Shown in pieces: positions 7,782-16,789 of a stretch of 54,805 nt of DNA; position 1 is the stretch's first letter, and each line of letters starts with the position of its first letter. This stretch comes from Clostridium thailandense (GTDB lineage Bacteria > Bacillota > Clostridia > Clostridiales > Clostridiaceae), in the NCBI RefSeq assembly GCF_019207025.1, contig NZ_JAEEGC010000022.1:1-54805 (forward strand), read 5' to 3'. The notes beneath the pieces are model-generated. The model saw only the letters and a list, made by a program, of their open reading frames with translations, was not told the DNA's origin and made no database searches. Position numbers and translations under genes: made by a program.

Positions 7782-7813
7782 CCTTTAAATCTGGTCCTGT
7801 GAGGCTGGGAAGG
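7782..7813 (+). promoter_or_regulatory. PyrR-binding loop, leader site 1
   Basis: CCTTTAAATCTGG (7782-7794) followed by TCCTGTGAGGCTGGGAAGG (7795-7813) matches the PyrR anti-antiterminator consensus: CCTT...AAGG stem ends and TCCnGnGAGGCT loop. An attenuator hairpin follows 80 bases later, so UMP-loaded PyrR binding should promote termination before pyrB, as in Bacillus. pyrR itself is not in this window. Confidence 0.9.
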
Positions 7814-7892
7814 CAGACAAGTACATGTGTGCGATTAATTTAAGTATTAGAATAGTAGTGCTTACTATTTATAATAAACTTTTAGTGTACAT

Positions 7893-7922
7893 AAATGCCT
7901 TTCATATGGAAGGCATTTTTTT
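7893..7922 (+). terminator. pyr attenuator
   Basis: AATGCCTT pairs with AAGGCATT around TCATATGG, followed by seven T. It sits between PyrR-type site 1 and pyrB, so it is the likely regulated terminator of the operon. Confidence 0.88.
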
Positions 7923-7925
7923 ATA

Positions 7926-7957
7926 CCTTTAAATTTAGCCCAGTGAGGTTAAGAAGG
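7926..7957 (+). promoter_or_regulatory. Second PyrR-binding-like site overlapping the pyrB ribosome binding site
   Basis: CCTTTAAATTTAG (7926-7938) followed by CCCAGTGAGGTTAAGAAGG (7939-7957) repeats the same consensus four bases after the attenuator. Its closing AAGG strand is part of AAGGAGGAG, the Shine-Dalgarno of pyrB. If PyrR stabilises this hairpin the ribosome binding site is occluded, so this may be a translational switch behind the transcriptional one. That function is inferred from position. Confidence 0.78.
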
Positions 7958-7967
7958 AGGAGTCGAA

Positions 7968-8891
7968 ATGTTAAAAGGAAAACATCTAATAGACCCAATG
8001 GATTTTACAACAGATGAAATTGAAGAGATTTTTAAATTAGCAGATCAAATTATTTCATGTCAAAGAGAATTTGCTCATATTTGTGATGGAAAGTTGCTTG
8101 CTACATTATTTTACGAACCAAGTACAAGAACAAGGTTTAGCTTTGAAGCTGCAATGCTAAGACTAGGAGGCCAAGTAATTGGATTCTCGGAACCAAACTC
8201 TAGTTCAGTATCCAAAGGAGAAAGTGTAGCAGATACAATAAAAACAGTAGGTTGCTATGCTGATATCGCAGTTATGAGACATCCAAAAGAAGGTGCTCCC
8301 AAGGTAGCATCCATGTATTCGGAAATGCCTGTAATCAATGCAGGAGATGGAGGACACCAACACCCAACTCAAACACTTACAGATTTACTTACAATAAGAT
8401 CAGCAAAAGGAAGACTTAATGATCTAACAATAGGCTGCTGTGGAGATTTAAAGTTTGGAAGAACTGTACACTCATTAATTAAAGCTTTATCAAGATATGA
8501 GAATAATAAATTAGTTCTAATATCTCCGAGCGAGTTAAAAGTTCCAGATTATATAAAGAAAGAAATACTTGAAAAGAATAATATAGAGTTTATAGAAGTA
8601 GAAAAGTTAGAAGATGTTATAGATAAAGTTGATATACTATATATGACTAGAGTGCAAAGGGAAAGATTCTTCAATGAAGATGATTATATAAGACTTAGAG
8701 ATAGATATATATTAGATAAAGAAAAAATGAATAAGGCTAGCGAAGAAATGATAGTACTTCACCCATTGCCAAGGGTTAATGAAATCTCATGTGAAGTAGA
8801 TGATGATCCAAGGGCATATTACTTTAAACAAGCAAAGTATGGTATGTATGTAAGAATGGCTTTAATAGCAAAGCTGCTAGGTGTTAAATAA
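7968..8891 (+). CDS. pyrB: Aspartate carbamoyltransferase, catalytic chain
   Basis: Joins carbamoyl phosphate and aspartate to carbamoyl aspartate, the committed step of pyrimidine synthesis, in the cytoplasm. The 307-residue length is standard. The carbamoyl-phosphate loop [11 protein letters not shown] is at residues 50-60, HQHPTQ is central, and the aspartate-side HPLPRVNEI is near the C-terminus. It is the first gene of the operon and is followed 30 bases later by the regulatory chain gene, so the enzyme should be the allosteric E. coli-type holoenzyme. It starts at ATG 7968 after AAGGAGGAG, which overlaps the second PyrR-like site. Confidence 0.97.
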   Translation: MLKGKHLIDPMDFTTDEIEEIFKLADQIISCQREFAHICDGKLLATLFYEPSTRTRFSFEAAMLRLGGQVIGFSEPNSSSVSKGESVADTIKTVGCYADIAVMRHPKEGAPKVASMYSEMPVINAGDGGHQHPTQTLTDLLTIRSAKGRLNDLTIGCCGDLKFGRTVHSLIKALSRYENNKLVLISPSELKVPDYIKKEILEKNNIEFIEVEKLEDVIDKVDILYMTRVQRERFFNEDDYIRLRDRYILDKEKMNKASEEMIVLHPLPRVNEISCEVDDDPRAYYFKQAKYGMYVRMALIAKLLGVK

Positions 8892-8921
8892 TATAAATGT
8901 TTAGAGGAAGGTGAAGTTGAA

Positions 8922-9353
8922 ATGCTTACAGTTAATAGTATAAAAAATGGAATAGTTATAGATCATATAAAGGCCGGTTTAGGAATTAAAATATTTAATG
9001 ATTTAGGATTAGATAAAGCTGATTTTGCAGTAGCTCTTATTATGAATGCGGATAGTACAAAGTTAAAGAAGAAAGATATAATTAAAATAGAAAATAAAAT
9101 GGATATAGATCTTACCATCCTTGGATTAATTGACCCTAATATTACAGTTGATATTATTGAAAAGGAAGCAATAAGAGAAAAGATAAAATTGAGTTTACCA
9201 CATAAGGTTGAAAATATAATAAAATGTAAAAATCCAAGATGTATAACATCTGTTGAAAAGTATATTCCCCATGTATTCCACCTTGTGGATCATGCAAGAG
9301 GAGAATACAGATGTGAATACTGTGATGAGATATGTAAGGTTTCTGAACTTTAG
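8922..9353 (+). CDS. pyrI: Aspartate carbamoyltransferase, regulatory chain
   Basis: Binds nucleotide effectors and the catalytic chain, making the enzyme sensitive to CTP and ATP in well-studied homologues. The 143 residues begin with the nucleotide-binding domain ([15 protein letters not shown]). The C-terminal zinc domain has the expected four cysteines: Cys102 and Cys107 (KCKNPRC), Cys131 and Cys134 (CEYC). E. coli PyrI has the same spacing. Ribosome binding site AGAGGAAGGTGAAG is upstream of ATG 8922. It lies between pyrB and pyrC in one transcript. Confidence 0.97.
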   Translation: MLTVNSIKNGIVIDHIKAGLGIKIFNDLGLDKADFAVALIMNADSTKLKKKDIIKIENKMDIDLTILGLIDPNITVDIIEKEAIREKIKLSLPHKVENIIKCKNPRCITSVEKYIPHVFHLVDHARGEYRCEYCDEICKVSEL

Positions 9354-9404
9354 CTATAATATTAGTATAAGAATAAGGATATATAGCTATGAGGAGATGG
9401 TTTT

Positions 9405-10589
9405 GTGGAACTTTTAATTAAAAATGGAAGAATAGTTGATTGGTCACAGGATTTTTATGGAGATGTATATATAAATGATGGAGTAATTTGCGAAATAGGA
9501 AAAAACTTGAATAAAAATTGTAAAATTATAGATGCTAAAGGATCAACAGTACTTCCATCTTTTATCGATCTTCATGTACATTTTAGAGATCCGGGTTTGA
9601 CTTACAAGGAAGATATAGAAAGTGGAAGTCTTGCAGCTGCCAAAGGTGGGTATACCATGGTTAATCTAATGGCAAATACAAATCCGGTATGCAGTAATAT
9701 GGATACTGTGGACTATGTTCTAGAAAAAGCAAAGAAGATAGGCGTAGTGGATGTTCATCAAGTAGTTTCAATAACAAATAACTTTGATGGAAAAGACATA
9801 AGTCATTTAGATAAATTAAAGCCATATGTAAGAGTAATATCTGAAGATGGAAAAGATGTTATGGACAGCAAGGTTATGATTGCAGCGATGGTAAAAGCTA
9901 AGGAAAGTGGGAGAATAGTTATGTGCCACTGTGAGGAACACTCACTCACAGGTATAGATACAAGAATGTCCGAGAATGTCATGACATGGAGAAACTTAGC
10001 ATTAGCACAATTTACAGAATGTAAAGTGCACATGTCTCATGTAAGTACAAAAGAGTCAATGGAATACATTATAGAAGCTAAGAAAAAAGGAGTTAAGGTT
10101 ACTTGTGAAGTAGCACCTCATCATATAGCGCTAACAGATAATGATTACAGAGTAAATCCTCCTATAAGAGGTAAAGAAGATGTAGAATTTTTAATAAAAG
10201 CTATACAGGATGGATGGGCAGATGCTATAAGTACAGACCATGCCCCACATAGTGTTGAAGATAAAAAGAATGGATCGCCAGGAATATCAGGAATAGAAAC
10301 AGCCTTTGCACTTTGTTATACAAAGTTAGTAAAGGAAGGACATATAACATTAAATAAACTTTCTGAAATAATGTCGAAAAATACTGCAAGGATAATGGGT
10401 GTGGAAAAAGGTCAAATAAAAATAGGATATGATGGAGACTTAGCTATAGTTGATATAGATAAAGAATATGAAATATCTCATGAAGCTTTTGTATCTAAAG
10501 GAAAAAATACTCCATTTAGTGGTATGAAGGTCTATGGTGATGTAATTAAGACTATAAAAGGTGGAAAAGTAGTTTTTAGCAAAAATTAA
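9405..10589 (+). CDS. pyrC: Dihydroorotase
   Basis: Zinc amidohydrolase that cyclises carbamoyl aspartate to dihydroorotate. The metal motif DLHVHFRDPG has His57 and His59; later zinc-site residues appear in MCHCEEH, MSHVS and STDHAPH. The 394-residue class I form is slightly shorter than the usual 420 or so. It starts at GTG 9405 with GAGGAGATGG upstream; an ATG start in a comparable position is not available. It ends one base before the TTG that could begin an extended pyrF frame, so the two genes are tightly coupled. Confidence 0.95.
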   Translation: MELLIKNGRIVDWSQDFYGDVYINDGVICEIGKNLNKNCKIIDAKGSTVLPSFIDLHVHFRDPGLTYKEDIESGSLAAAKGGYTMVNLMANTNPVCSNMDTVDYVLEKAKKIGVVDVHQVVSITNNFDGKDISHLDKLKPYVRVISEDGKDVMDSKVMIAAMVKAKESGRIVMCHCEEHSLTGIDTRMSENVMTWRNLALAQFTECKVHMSHVSTKESMEYIIEAKKKGVKVTCEVAPHHIALTDNDYRVNPPIRGKEDVEFLIKAIQDGWADAISTDHAPHSVEDKKNGSPGISGIETAFALCYTKLVKEGHITLNKLSEIMSKNTARIMGVEKGQIKIGYDGDLAIVDIDKEYEISHEAFVSKGKNTPFSGMKVYGDVIKTIKGGKVVFSKN

Positions 10590-10614
10590 ATTGAAGATAG
10601 GGGTTGTACTAATT

Positions 10615-11487
10615 ATGATTATTGATAGCTTGTATGAAGCGGTTGAGAAGAAAGGTCCTGTGTGTGTAGGGTTAGATACGGCTCTAGATTATATACCTAA
10701 ATCAGTTACTCAAAAACATGTATCAGTTGAAGATGCGATATTTGAATATAATAAAGCAATAATAGATGCCACACTAGATGTAGCAGCTTGCTATAAAGTG
10801 CAAATAGCTTATTATGAAGCTCTAGGAATTTTGGGACTTAATGCTTATAAAAAAACTCTTAAGTATATTAAAGATAGTAAGTCTATAACAATTGCAGATA
10901 TAAAAAGAGGAGATATTGCTAAAACTGCAGAAATGTATGCAAAGGCTCATTTTGAAGGAGATTTTGAAAGTGATTTTGTAACCCTAAGCCCATACATGGG
11001 ATTAGATAGTATAGAACCTTATCTAGAATATGTAAAAAACAATGAAAAGGGATTATTTGTGCTAATAAGGACATCAAATAAAGGTGCAGAAGATATACAA
11101 TATATTGATACAAAGTGCGGCAAAAAAGTATATGACATAGTAGGAAATAAAATACACGAACTAGGAAATGATTATATAGGAAGTTGCGGATATAGTTCAA
11201 TAGGAGGAGTAGTTGGATGTACTCATGTTGAAGAAGGTATTGAACTTAGAAAAAATCTAAATAAAATGTTTTTCCTTATTCCTGGGTATGGTGCTCAGGG
11301 AGGAAGTGCAAAAGATGTTGCATTATACTTAAAAAATGGAAATGGTGGAGTAGTAAATTCTTCAAGGGGGATACTTCTTGCATATAAAAAACAAGTTGAC
11401 GGGGAACTAAAATACGATTTGTTTGCTAGAGAAGAAGCTGTGCGCATGAAAAATGATATAAGTAATGCAATTAAGGAGAATATCTAA
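10615..11487 (+). CDS. pyrF: Orotidine 5'-phosphate decarboxylase (subfamily 2)
   Basis: Decarboxylates OMP to UMP, the last step of the pathway. The catalytic region is TIADIKRGDIAKTA, containing the Asp-Lys-Asp charge network; VGLDT is near the N-terminus and PGYGAQGG near the C-terminus binds phosphate. The 290-residue length fits the longer subfamily 2 enzyme found in clostridia and actinobacteria. I chose ATG 10615 (MIIDSLYEAV), preceded by ATAGGGG, over the upstream TTG at 10591. The stop TAA shares a base with the pyrK start, which suggests translational coupling. Confidence 0.95.
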   Translation: MIIDSLYEAVEKKGPVCVGLDTALDYIPKSVTQKHVSVEDAIFEYNKAIIDATLDVAACYKVQIAYYEALGILGLNAYKKTLKYIKDSKSITIADIKRGDIAKTAEMYAKAHFEGDFESDFVTLSPYMGLDSIEPYLEYVKNNEKGLFVLIRTSNKGAEDIQYIDTKCGKKVYDIVGNKIHELGNDYIGSCGYSSIGGVVGCTHVEEGIELRKNLNKMFFLIPGYGAQGGSAKDVALYLKNGNGGVVNSSRGILLAYKKQVDGELKYDLFAREEAVRMKNDISNAIKENI

Positions 11488-12230
11488 TGAAAGAAAAAAA
11501 GATGGATTATTTAACAGTAGAAGTCTTTGAAAATATAGAAATAAATAATGGAACTTTTAAGTTAACTATCAAGGGGAAATTCAAAGGTCAGCCTGGGCAA
11601 TTTTATATGCTTAAGGGTTGGGATAAGGAACCACTTCTTCCTAGGCCGATAAGTATAAATCATTTAGATGAAGAAAAAATAGTATTTTTATATCAAACAG
11701 TAGGTCAGGGAACTGAGGCTTTAAGCGAACTAGAACTAGCTGATAAGTTAAAAATTATGGGGCCCTTAGGAAATGGATTTGATGTAGATAACATAAAAGG
11801 AAAAGTGGCAGTTGTTACAGGTGGAATAGGGATAGCACCTATGCTTTATGTAACAGAAAGTTTAAAAAATAGTCAGGTTGATCTATATTGTGGATTTAGA
11901 AGTGATACTTATATGTTAGATAACTTTGAAAAATATGTTAATAATATAAATATATCTACTGAAGATGGCAAAATAGGACACAAAGGATATATAACTGAGA
12001 TTTTTCATCCGAATTTGTATGATGTAGTTTTATGCTGTGGACCAGAACCAATGATGGAAAGAGTAGTTGTAATGTGTAGAGAACAAAAGGTGCCAGTGTA
12101 TGTATCTATGGAAAAACACATGGCTTGTGGTATAGGTGCATGCCTGGTTTGTACTTGTAAAACTAAACAGGGAAATAAAAGAACTTGTAAAGATGGTCCA
12201 GTATTCTTAGGCGAAGACATAGTACTTTAG
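11487..12230 (+). CDS. pyrK: Dihydroorotate dehydrogenase B, electron-transfer subunit
   Basis: FAD and [2Fe-2S] subunit that passes electrons from dihydroorotate oxidation to NAD+ in the PyrDB-PyrK heterotetramer. The FAD motif RPISI lies at residues 53-57, the NAD-side GGIGIAPM at 112-119, and CCGPEPMM at 183-190. The [2Fe-2S] ligands are Cys214, Cys219, Cys222 and Cys234 ([11 protein letters not shown]...TC). At 247 residues it has normal length. It overlaps the pyrF stop by one base and precedes pyrD by 20 bases, as expected for a two-subunit enzyme. Confidence 0.96.
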   Translation: MKEKKMDYLTVEVFENIEINNGTFKLTIKGKFKGQPGQFYMLKGWDKEPLLPRPISINHLDEEKIVFLYQTVGQGTEALSELELADKLKIMGPLGNGFDVDNIKGKVAVVTGGIGIAPMLYVTESLKNSQVDLYCGFRSDTYMLDNFEKYVNNINISTEDGKIGHKGYITEIFHPNLYDVVLCCGPEPMMERVVVMCREQKVPVYVSMEKHMACGIGACLVCTCKTKQGNKRTCKDGPVFLGEDIVL

Positions 12231-12250
12231 AATTAGAAGGTAGGGATAAC

Positions 12251-13147
12251 ATGTTAAATGTTGATATATGCGGGATAAAATTAAAAAACCCAGTAATTGC
12301 AGCGTCTGGTACTTTTGGATTTGGTGGAGAGTACAATGAAATTTATGATGTATCAAAACTTGGAGGTATATCTACTAAAGGACTTACATTAAATCTTAAA
12401 GAAGGAAATGATGGAACAAGAGTGTATGAGACAAGAGGTGGAATGCTAAATAGCGTAGGACTTCAAAATCCTGGAGTGGATAATTTTATAAAAAATGAAC
12501 TGCCTAAAATGAGAAAGTTAGGTACTGCTATAATCGCTAATTTAGGTGGGGGCAGCATTGATGACTACTTATTAGGTATAGAGAAGTTAAACCCTACAGA
12601 CGTAGAAATGATTGAGCTTAATATATCATGTCCTAATGTAAAGCATGGTGGAATGGCCTTTGGAATAAAGTCAGAGGTAGCATATGAGATAGTAAAAGAA
12701 GTAAGAGAAATTTGTAAAAAACCACTTATGGTGAAGCTTTCTCCAAATGCAGAGGATATTGTAGATATGGCATATAACTGCTGCAGGGCAGGAGCAGATG
12801 CGTTATCGCTTGTAAATACCTTTAAAGGAATGGCTATTGATATAAGACAGAAAAAGCCAGTGTTTAATAATATAACAGCAGGACTATCGGGGCCAGCTAT
12901 AAAGCCAATAGCACTTAGAATGGTATATGAGGTGTGTAAAGCAGTAGATATACCAGTAGTTGGAATGGGTGGCATATCTTCGTGGAAAGATGCAGTAGAA
13001 TTTATAATGGCAGGTGCTCATGCAATTCAAGTTGGAACGGCTAATTTTGTGAAACCAGATATATGTTTAGACATAATAAATGGATTAGATGCTTACGTGA
13101 AAAATGAAGGTATAAATAGCTTGGATGAAATAAGAGGAATTATATAG
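12251..13147 (+). CDS. pyrD: Dihydroorotate dehydrogenase B, catalytic subunit (class 1B)
   Basis: FMN TIM-barrel enzyme that oxidises dihydroorotate to orotate with NAD+ through PyrK. The class 1 active-site motif [11 protein letters not shown] holds the base Cys127. The FMN and substrate segments [11 protein letters not shown] and [11 protein letters not shown] are present. The 298-residue length fits class 1B, and the adjacent pyrK gene supports that class over the fumarate-linked 1A. Ribosome binding site AGAAGGTAGGG precedes ATG 12251. Confidence 0.96.
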   Translation: MLNVDICGIKLKNPVIAASGTFGFGGEYNEIYDVSKLGGISTKGLTLNLKEGNDGTRVYETRGGMLNSVGLQNPGVDNFIKNELPKMRKLGTAIIANLGGGSIDDYLLGIEKLNPTDVEMIELNISCPNVKHGGMAFGIKSEVAYEIVKEVREICKKPLMVKLSPNAEDIVDMAYNCCRAGADALSLVNTFKGMAIDIRQKKPVFNNITAGLSGPAIKPIALRMVYEVCKAVDIPVVGMGGISSWKDAVEFIMAGAHAIQVGTANFVKPDICLDIINGLDAYVKNEGINSLDEIRGII

Positions 13148-13185
13148 TAAGAAAATATTTAATTTAAATAATTGGAGGTAAAAGC

Positions 13186-13767
13186 ATGGAAAATACAGAT
13201 AACATGGTTATAGATACATTAAAGGAAGTAGAAGCACTACTAGAAGGACACTTTTTATTATCATCGGGAAAGCACAGTAATAGATATTGTCAATGCGCTA
13301 AACTTTTACAATATCCTGATAAGGCTGCAAAAGTATTAAAGGTAGTCGCAGACAAATTAAAAGATGTAGATTTTAATTTAGTAGTTGGGCCAGCAATGGG
13401 TGGAGTAGTAGTTTCTTATGAATTAGCAAGACAAACAGGAAAACCAGGTATATTTGCTGAGAGAGAAAACGGTGAAATGACAATTAGAAGAGGTTTTCAA
13501 ATAAATAAAGGGGATAAGATTATAATATCAGAAGATGTAGTAACTACAGGTAAATCTTCTTTAGAAGTAGCTAAAGTTATAGAAGGATTAGGAGGAGAAG
13601 TAGTAGGAATTAGCTGTATAGTAGACAGACGAGCTGAAGGGGTAGCAATTCCATATCCTATATATAGTGCAATTAAATTAAACATAAATGTATATGAAAA
13701 AGAAAATTGTCCAATGTGTAAGGAAGGAACTCCTTATATAAAACCGGGCAGCAGAAACATAAAATAA
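13186..13767 (+). CDS. pyrE: Orotate phosphoribosyltransferase
   Basis: Converts orotate and PRPP to OMP, feeding PyrF. The PRPP-binding loop [13 protein letters not shown] lies at residues 112-124, and [19 protein letters not shown] near the N-terminus is typical of the 190-residue clostridial/Thermus-type PyrE. A CPMCKEG segment near the C-terminus could bind a metal, but this is not established. The GGAGG site is well placed before ATG 13186. It is the last gene of the pyrBICFKDE block; the next gene, on the opposite strand, is unrelated. Confidence 0.95.
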   Translation: MENTDNMVIDTLKEVEALLEGHFLLSSGKHSNRYCQCAKLLQYPDKAAKVLKVVADKLKDVDFNLVVGPAMGGVVVSYELARQTGKPGIFAERENGEMTIRRGFQINKGDKIIISEDVVTTGKSSLEVAKVIEGLGGEVVGISCIVDRRAEGVAIPYPIYSAIKLNINVYEKENCPMCKEGTPYIKPGSRNIK

Positions 13768-13815
13768 TCAGAACTATTTCCCAAAACGGGATGATAAGTA
13801 TGAAGATAAGTTAAA

Positions 13816-13842
13816 GACCTAGACATATTTCTATGCTAGGTC
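13816..13842. terminator. Hairpin between pyrE and the convergent MACPF gene
   Basis: GACCTAG (13816-13822) pairs with CTAGGTC (13836-13842), with an inner CATA/TATG extension. It lies between two converging genes and may stop transcription from both sides, although neither side has a strong T-run. Confidence 0.5.
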
Positions 13843-13879
13843 AAGTAACTTTTGTTGATTTTATTAGTAAAATTGAATT

Positions 13880-15283
13880 TTAAAAGTTTCTAGAATAGCA
13901 TAAATATATATATTTGCCGCCAGCTTCAGCGTTTAAATCTTTGTCTATTTTTATATATCCATAAGGAGCAGGAATATCAGAAGAACTTCCTTCCATTATA
14001 TTTATACTCCTAATAGGATCATTGTTTGTTTGTTTAGAATAACAAACATATACATATTTGCCACCAGCACCTTTGTTCAAATCATATTCAATCAAAGTGT
14101 AATTTGCAGGACATTTATTTTTAGCATCATTAAGGGAATTTGCAATAATAACATCTATATCTGTAATAGGATTATTTGGATAGCTTTGATCATCTAAGTC
14201 CTCTTTATAGCAAATATAAATATATTCTCCACCAGCACCAGCATTTAGATCTTTATCTATTTTAGTATAGCCATATGGAGGTGCTATATTGGGATTACTT
14301 GATCCAATTACAGCTAAATTAGAAATACAATATTGAGGTAATGGTTTAGATTTATTACTAGCATAAGATTGGTAAGCTTTTTTTAGTTCTTCTTTTCTAG
14401 CACCATCAGGGCAAAGATTCCAAATCGGTGCTAAACTATTATCTGAGAAGTTACAAAATATTGGATTTCCTTGTATAGATTCAATCCACTTTTCATAATT
14501 TCCGCTTAATTGTATATATTTTCCGTATTCAGGACTACCTCCTAGTACTTTCACTACAATATTAGAACTTCTGTTAAATTCATTTATATCTGTACCATAA
14601 TCCAGTTCTTCTTTCAATGATATTTGATTAGTAAATCGCTTATAAGATAATTCGGCAATAGTTTCAATGTTTTCAGTTTTACGATAACTTATTTGATCAG
14701 TGCTAATTGTATACTCGCATTTAGCACCTACTATGACTTCTTGTAAGAAATGAGTTCCATATTTATCAAATAATTCGAATGGGTCTAAACCACCATACAA
14801 ATCGTTTTTTACATCTTTCTTTAATATATTAACAAGGTTTCCTATATTGGAATAAGGAAGAGTTAATTTCCATTTTTCTACAAGATCTATAATTTTTGTA
14901 TATTCATGAATTCTTTTTCTTAACTCTGAAAGCTCAAAATCTACTTGTAAAGAACCACTAAAAAAATTATAGTTTCCACTTAAAGAAGTTATTGTGTTTA
15001 ATTTTTTTAAATATTCATTTATAGAAATACTATAATAAGATTGAAATGAACCTTGGATTAATTCTTGATAAGCCACAATAATAGGAATGGAATAATTTTT
15101 TCCAGCAATTGATATTTGAGATTGTTCACCTAAATCAAATAGATCTATTTTTGTACTTTTGGGATTTGCATATAAACCAAATATATCATAGCCTCTGCCT
15201 AATGAGTCTATACCAGGTATTGGTGGAATCTCATTGGCAACATAGGATACATTTTTTAGTGAAGAAAAATTGTTATCTATCAT
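13880..15283 (-). CDS. MACPF (perforin-like) protein with threefold C-terminal beta-repeat
   Basis: A 467-residue protein with the MACPF signature YGTHF at residues 175-179 and a following GG-containing segment (VLGGSPEYG, 246-254), as in membrane-attack-complex/perforin folds. Between them lie the amphipathic stretches expected for transmembrane hairpin clusters. From about residue 320 three repeats of roughly 45 residues end in the same motif: DKDLNAGAGGEYIYICY (343-359), EYDLNKGAGGKYVYVCY (399-415) and DKDLNAEAGGKYIYLCY (447-463). This DLNxGAGGxYIYLCY pattern recalls MABP/beta-prism membrane- or sugar-binding domains that follow MACPF in bacterial homologues. There is no signal peptide, so release by lysis or another route is likely. 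It starts at ATG with CGAGGTG upstream. It is transcribed against the pyrimidine genes and interrupts pyrE-carA. Target and function are unknown. Confidence 0.88.
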   Translation of the reverse strand: MIDNNFSSLKNVSYVANEIPPIPGIDSLGRGYDIFGLYANPKSTKIDLFDLGEQSQISIAGKNYSIPIIVAYQELIQGSFQSYYSISINEYLKKLNTITSLSGNYNFFSGSLQVDFELSELRKRIHEYTKIIDLVEKWKLTLPYSNIGNLVNILKKDVKNDLYGGLDPFELFDKYGTHFLQEVIVGAKCEYTISTDQISYRKTENIETIAELSYKRFTNQISLKEELDYGTDINEFNRSSNIVVKVLGGSPEYGKYIQLSGNYEKWIESIQGNPIFCNFSDNSLAPIWNLCPDGARKEELKKAYQSYASNKSKPLPQYCISNLAVIGSSNPNIAPPYGYTKIDKDLNAGAGGEYIYICYKEDLDDQSYPNNPITDIDVIIANSLNDAKNKCPANYTLIEYDLNKGAGGKYVYVCYSKQTNNDPIRSINIMEGSSSDIPAPYGYIKIDKDLNAEAGGKYIYLCYSRNF

Positions 15284-15394
15284 TTTTACACCTCGTTATT
15301 TTATCTTTAGAAAACTCTGTATAATTTTAAGGGCCTTACCCCAATAACAGGATATTCACCAATGTTAAAAAGGTTCCTAAAATCCTATTGATTT

Positions 15395-15515
15395 TTATAT
15401 TTTTTGTGAACTATAATCAGCGCGACGAATTTGATGTGCAAAATCTTCATTAACTCTATTCCAATTAGGACATGTTGACAATGTAAAATAATTGTGATAT
15501 TCTTTGTATAAATAT
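15395..15515 (-). pseudogene. C-terminal gene fragment of unknown origin
   Basis: On the reverse strand a short frame reads LYKEYHNYFTLSTCPNWNRV and NEDFAHQIRRADYSSQKI before a stop at 15395-15397. An in-frame TAA closes it upstream at about 15515, and there is no start codon with a ribosome binding site. The non-repetitive composition (Trp, His, Cys, Arg) looks like former coding sequence. I do not recognise the family. It lies just upstream of the MACPF gene on the same strand, so both may come from one insertion. The rest of 15284-15683 is AT-rich with no visible PyrR site before carA. Confidence 0.4.
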
Positions 15516-15683
15516 TAACTTGAATGTATAAAAATTAATATTGCAACTTTGGCGAGAAATAGATAATTCGTGGTTTTATTAAAAGGATTTCGAAAAAACA
15601 TGCATAATGAGTGTATAAAGTTAAGAGAGACTAAACAAATTTAATATAACCATATTTTAATAATAATATAGAGGTGGATAACT

Positions 15684-16745
15684 ATGAAAGGATTTTTGTA
15701 TCTAGAGGATGGTACTATATATGAGGGAAAAGGTTTTGGAAAGATTGGAACATCAATAGGAGAGTTGGTTTTTAATACATCGATAACAGGATATCAGGAA
15801 ATATTAACAGATCCATCTTATGCAGGGCAAATAATAACAATGACGTATCCGCTAATAGGAAACTATGGAGTAAATAGTTTAGAAGGGGAGTCTGCTAAAA
15901 TATATGCAAAGGGATTTGTTGTAAAATCTGTATCTAATACTCCTTCAAATTATTTAAGCGAGGATACTGTTGATTGTATGCTTAAAAAAATGAATGTAGT
16001 AGGAGTCTCTGGATTAGATACAAGAAGCATAACTAAAAAGATAAGAAATTCTGGAGCAATGAAATGCATTATATCTACACAAGAATTAAGTAAAAGTAAA
16101 GCAGAGGAAATTTTAATAAAAACAAGCTTAAGTGAAAATTATATGGAAGAGGTAAGTACAAAACAACCAATTCATATAAAGGGAAGTGGTCATAAGGTAG
16201 TTGTTATAGATTTTGGAGTAAAAGCAAATATAATAGAAAACTTAAAATATAGAAATTGTGATATAACAATTCTCCCTTACAACACATCTTATGAGGAAAT
16301 AGAAAAACTTAATCCGGAAGGAATACTTTTAAGTAATGGTCCAGGAGATCCAAAGGAAGTTGTGGAAGCAATAGAAACGGTTAAAAAGATAATCTATAAA
16401 TATCCTACCTTTGGGATATGCTTAGGACATCAAATACTTGCTTTAGCTTTAAATGGTGATACTTATAAAATGAAATATGGACATAGAGGTGGAAATCACG
16501 GTGTATATGATATTGAGAAGGATAAAGCATATATAACATCCCAAAATCATGGATACGCAGTAGATGGTGATAGTATAAAAGATAAAGTTATAATAACTCA
16601 TAAAAACTTAAATGATGATACCATAGAAGGAATGAGACATAAGGAACTACCAGTATTTTCAGTACAGTTTCATCCAGAGGGAGCACCAGGACCTCAAGAT
16701 TCAGCATATTTATTTGATAAGTTTATAAGTTCAATGAAGAGTTAG
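15684..16745 (+). CDS. carA: Carbamoyl-phosphate synthase, glutamine amidotransferase (small) subunit
   Basis: Releases ammonia from glutamine for CarB. The class I amidotransferase triad is visible: Cys246 in FGICLGHQ, His330 and Glu332 in QFHPEG. The N-terminal half (residues 1-150) is the CarA-specific domain with NTSITGYQEILTDPSYAGQI. Length 353 is normal. Ribosome binding site AGAGGTGG precedes ATG 15684. It is 44 bases ahead of carB and follows the pyr block, separated by the MACPF insertion. With no arginine genes nearby, this pair most likely serves pyrimidine synthesis (pyrAA). Confidence 0.97.
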   Translation: MKGFLYLEDGTIYEGKGFGKIGTSIGELVFNTSITGYQEILTDPSYAGQIITMTYPLIGNYGVNSLEGESAKIYAKGFVVKSVSNTPSNYLSEDTVDCMLKKMNVVGVSGLDTRSITKKIRNSGAMKCIISTQELSKSKAEEILIKTSLSENYMEEVSTKQPIHIKGSGHKVVVIDFGVKANIIENLKYRNCDITILPYNTSYEEIEKLNPEGILLSNGPGDPKEVVEAIETVKKIIYKYPTFGICLGHQILALALNGDTYKMKYGHRGGNHGVYDIEKDKAYITSQNHGYAVDGDSIKDKVIITHKNLNDDTIEGMRHKELPVFSVQFHPEGAPGPQDSAYLFDKFISSMKS

Positions 16746-16789
16746 CATAATTTGATTAGCTTAGATATTTGAGAAGTGGAGGATAGGTA

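Noticed and set aside
12565..12975. Reverse-strand open frame of 136 codons inside pyrD
   Set aside because: It is a shadow of pyrD: no ribosome binding site and no protein-like pattern. Other long antisense frames, such as 24740-25258 opposite clpX, were rejected for the same reason.
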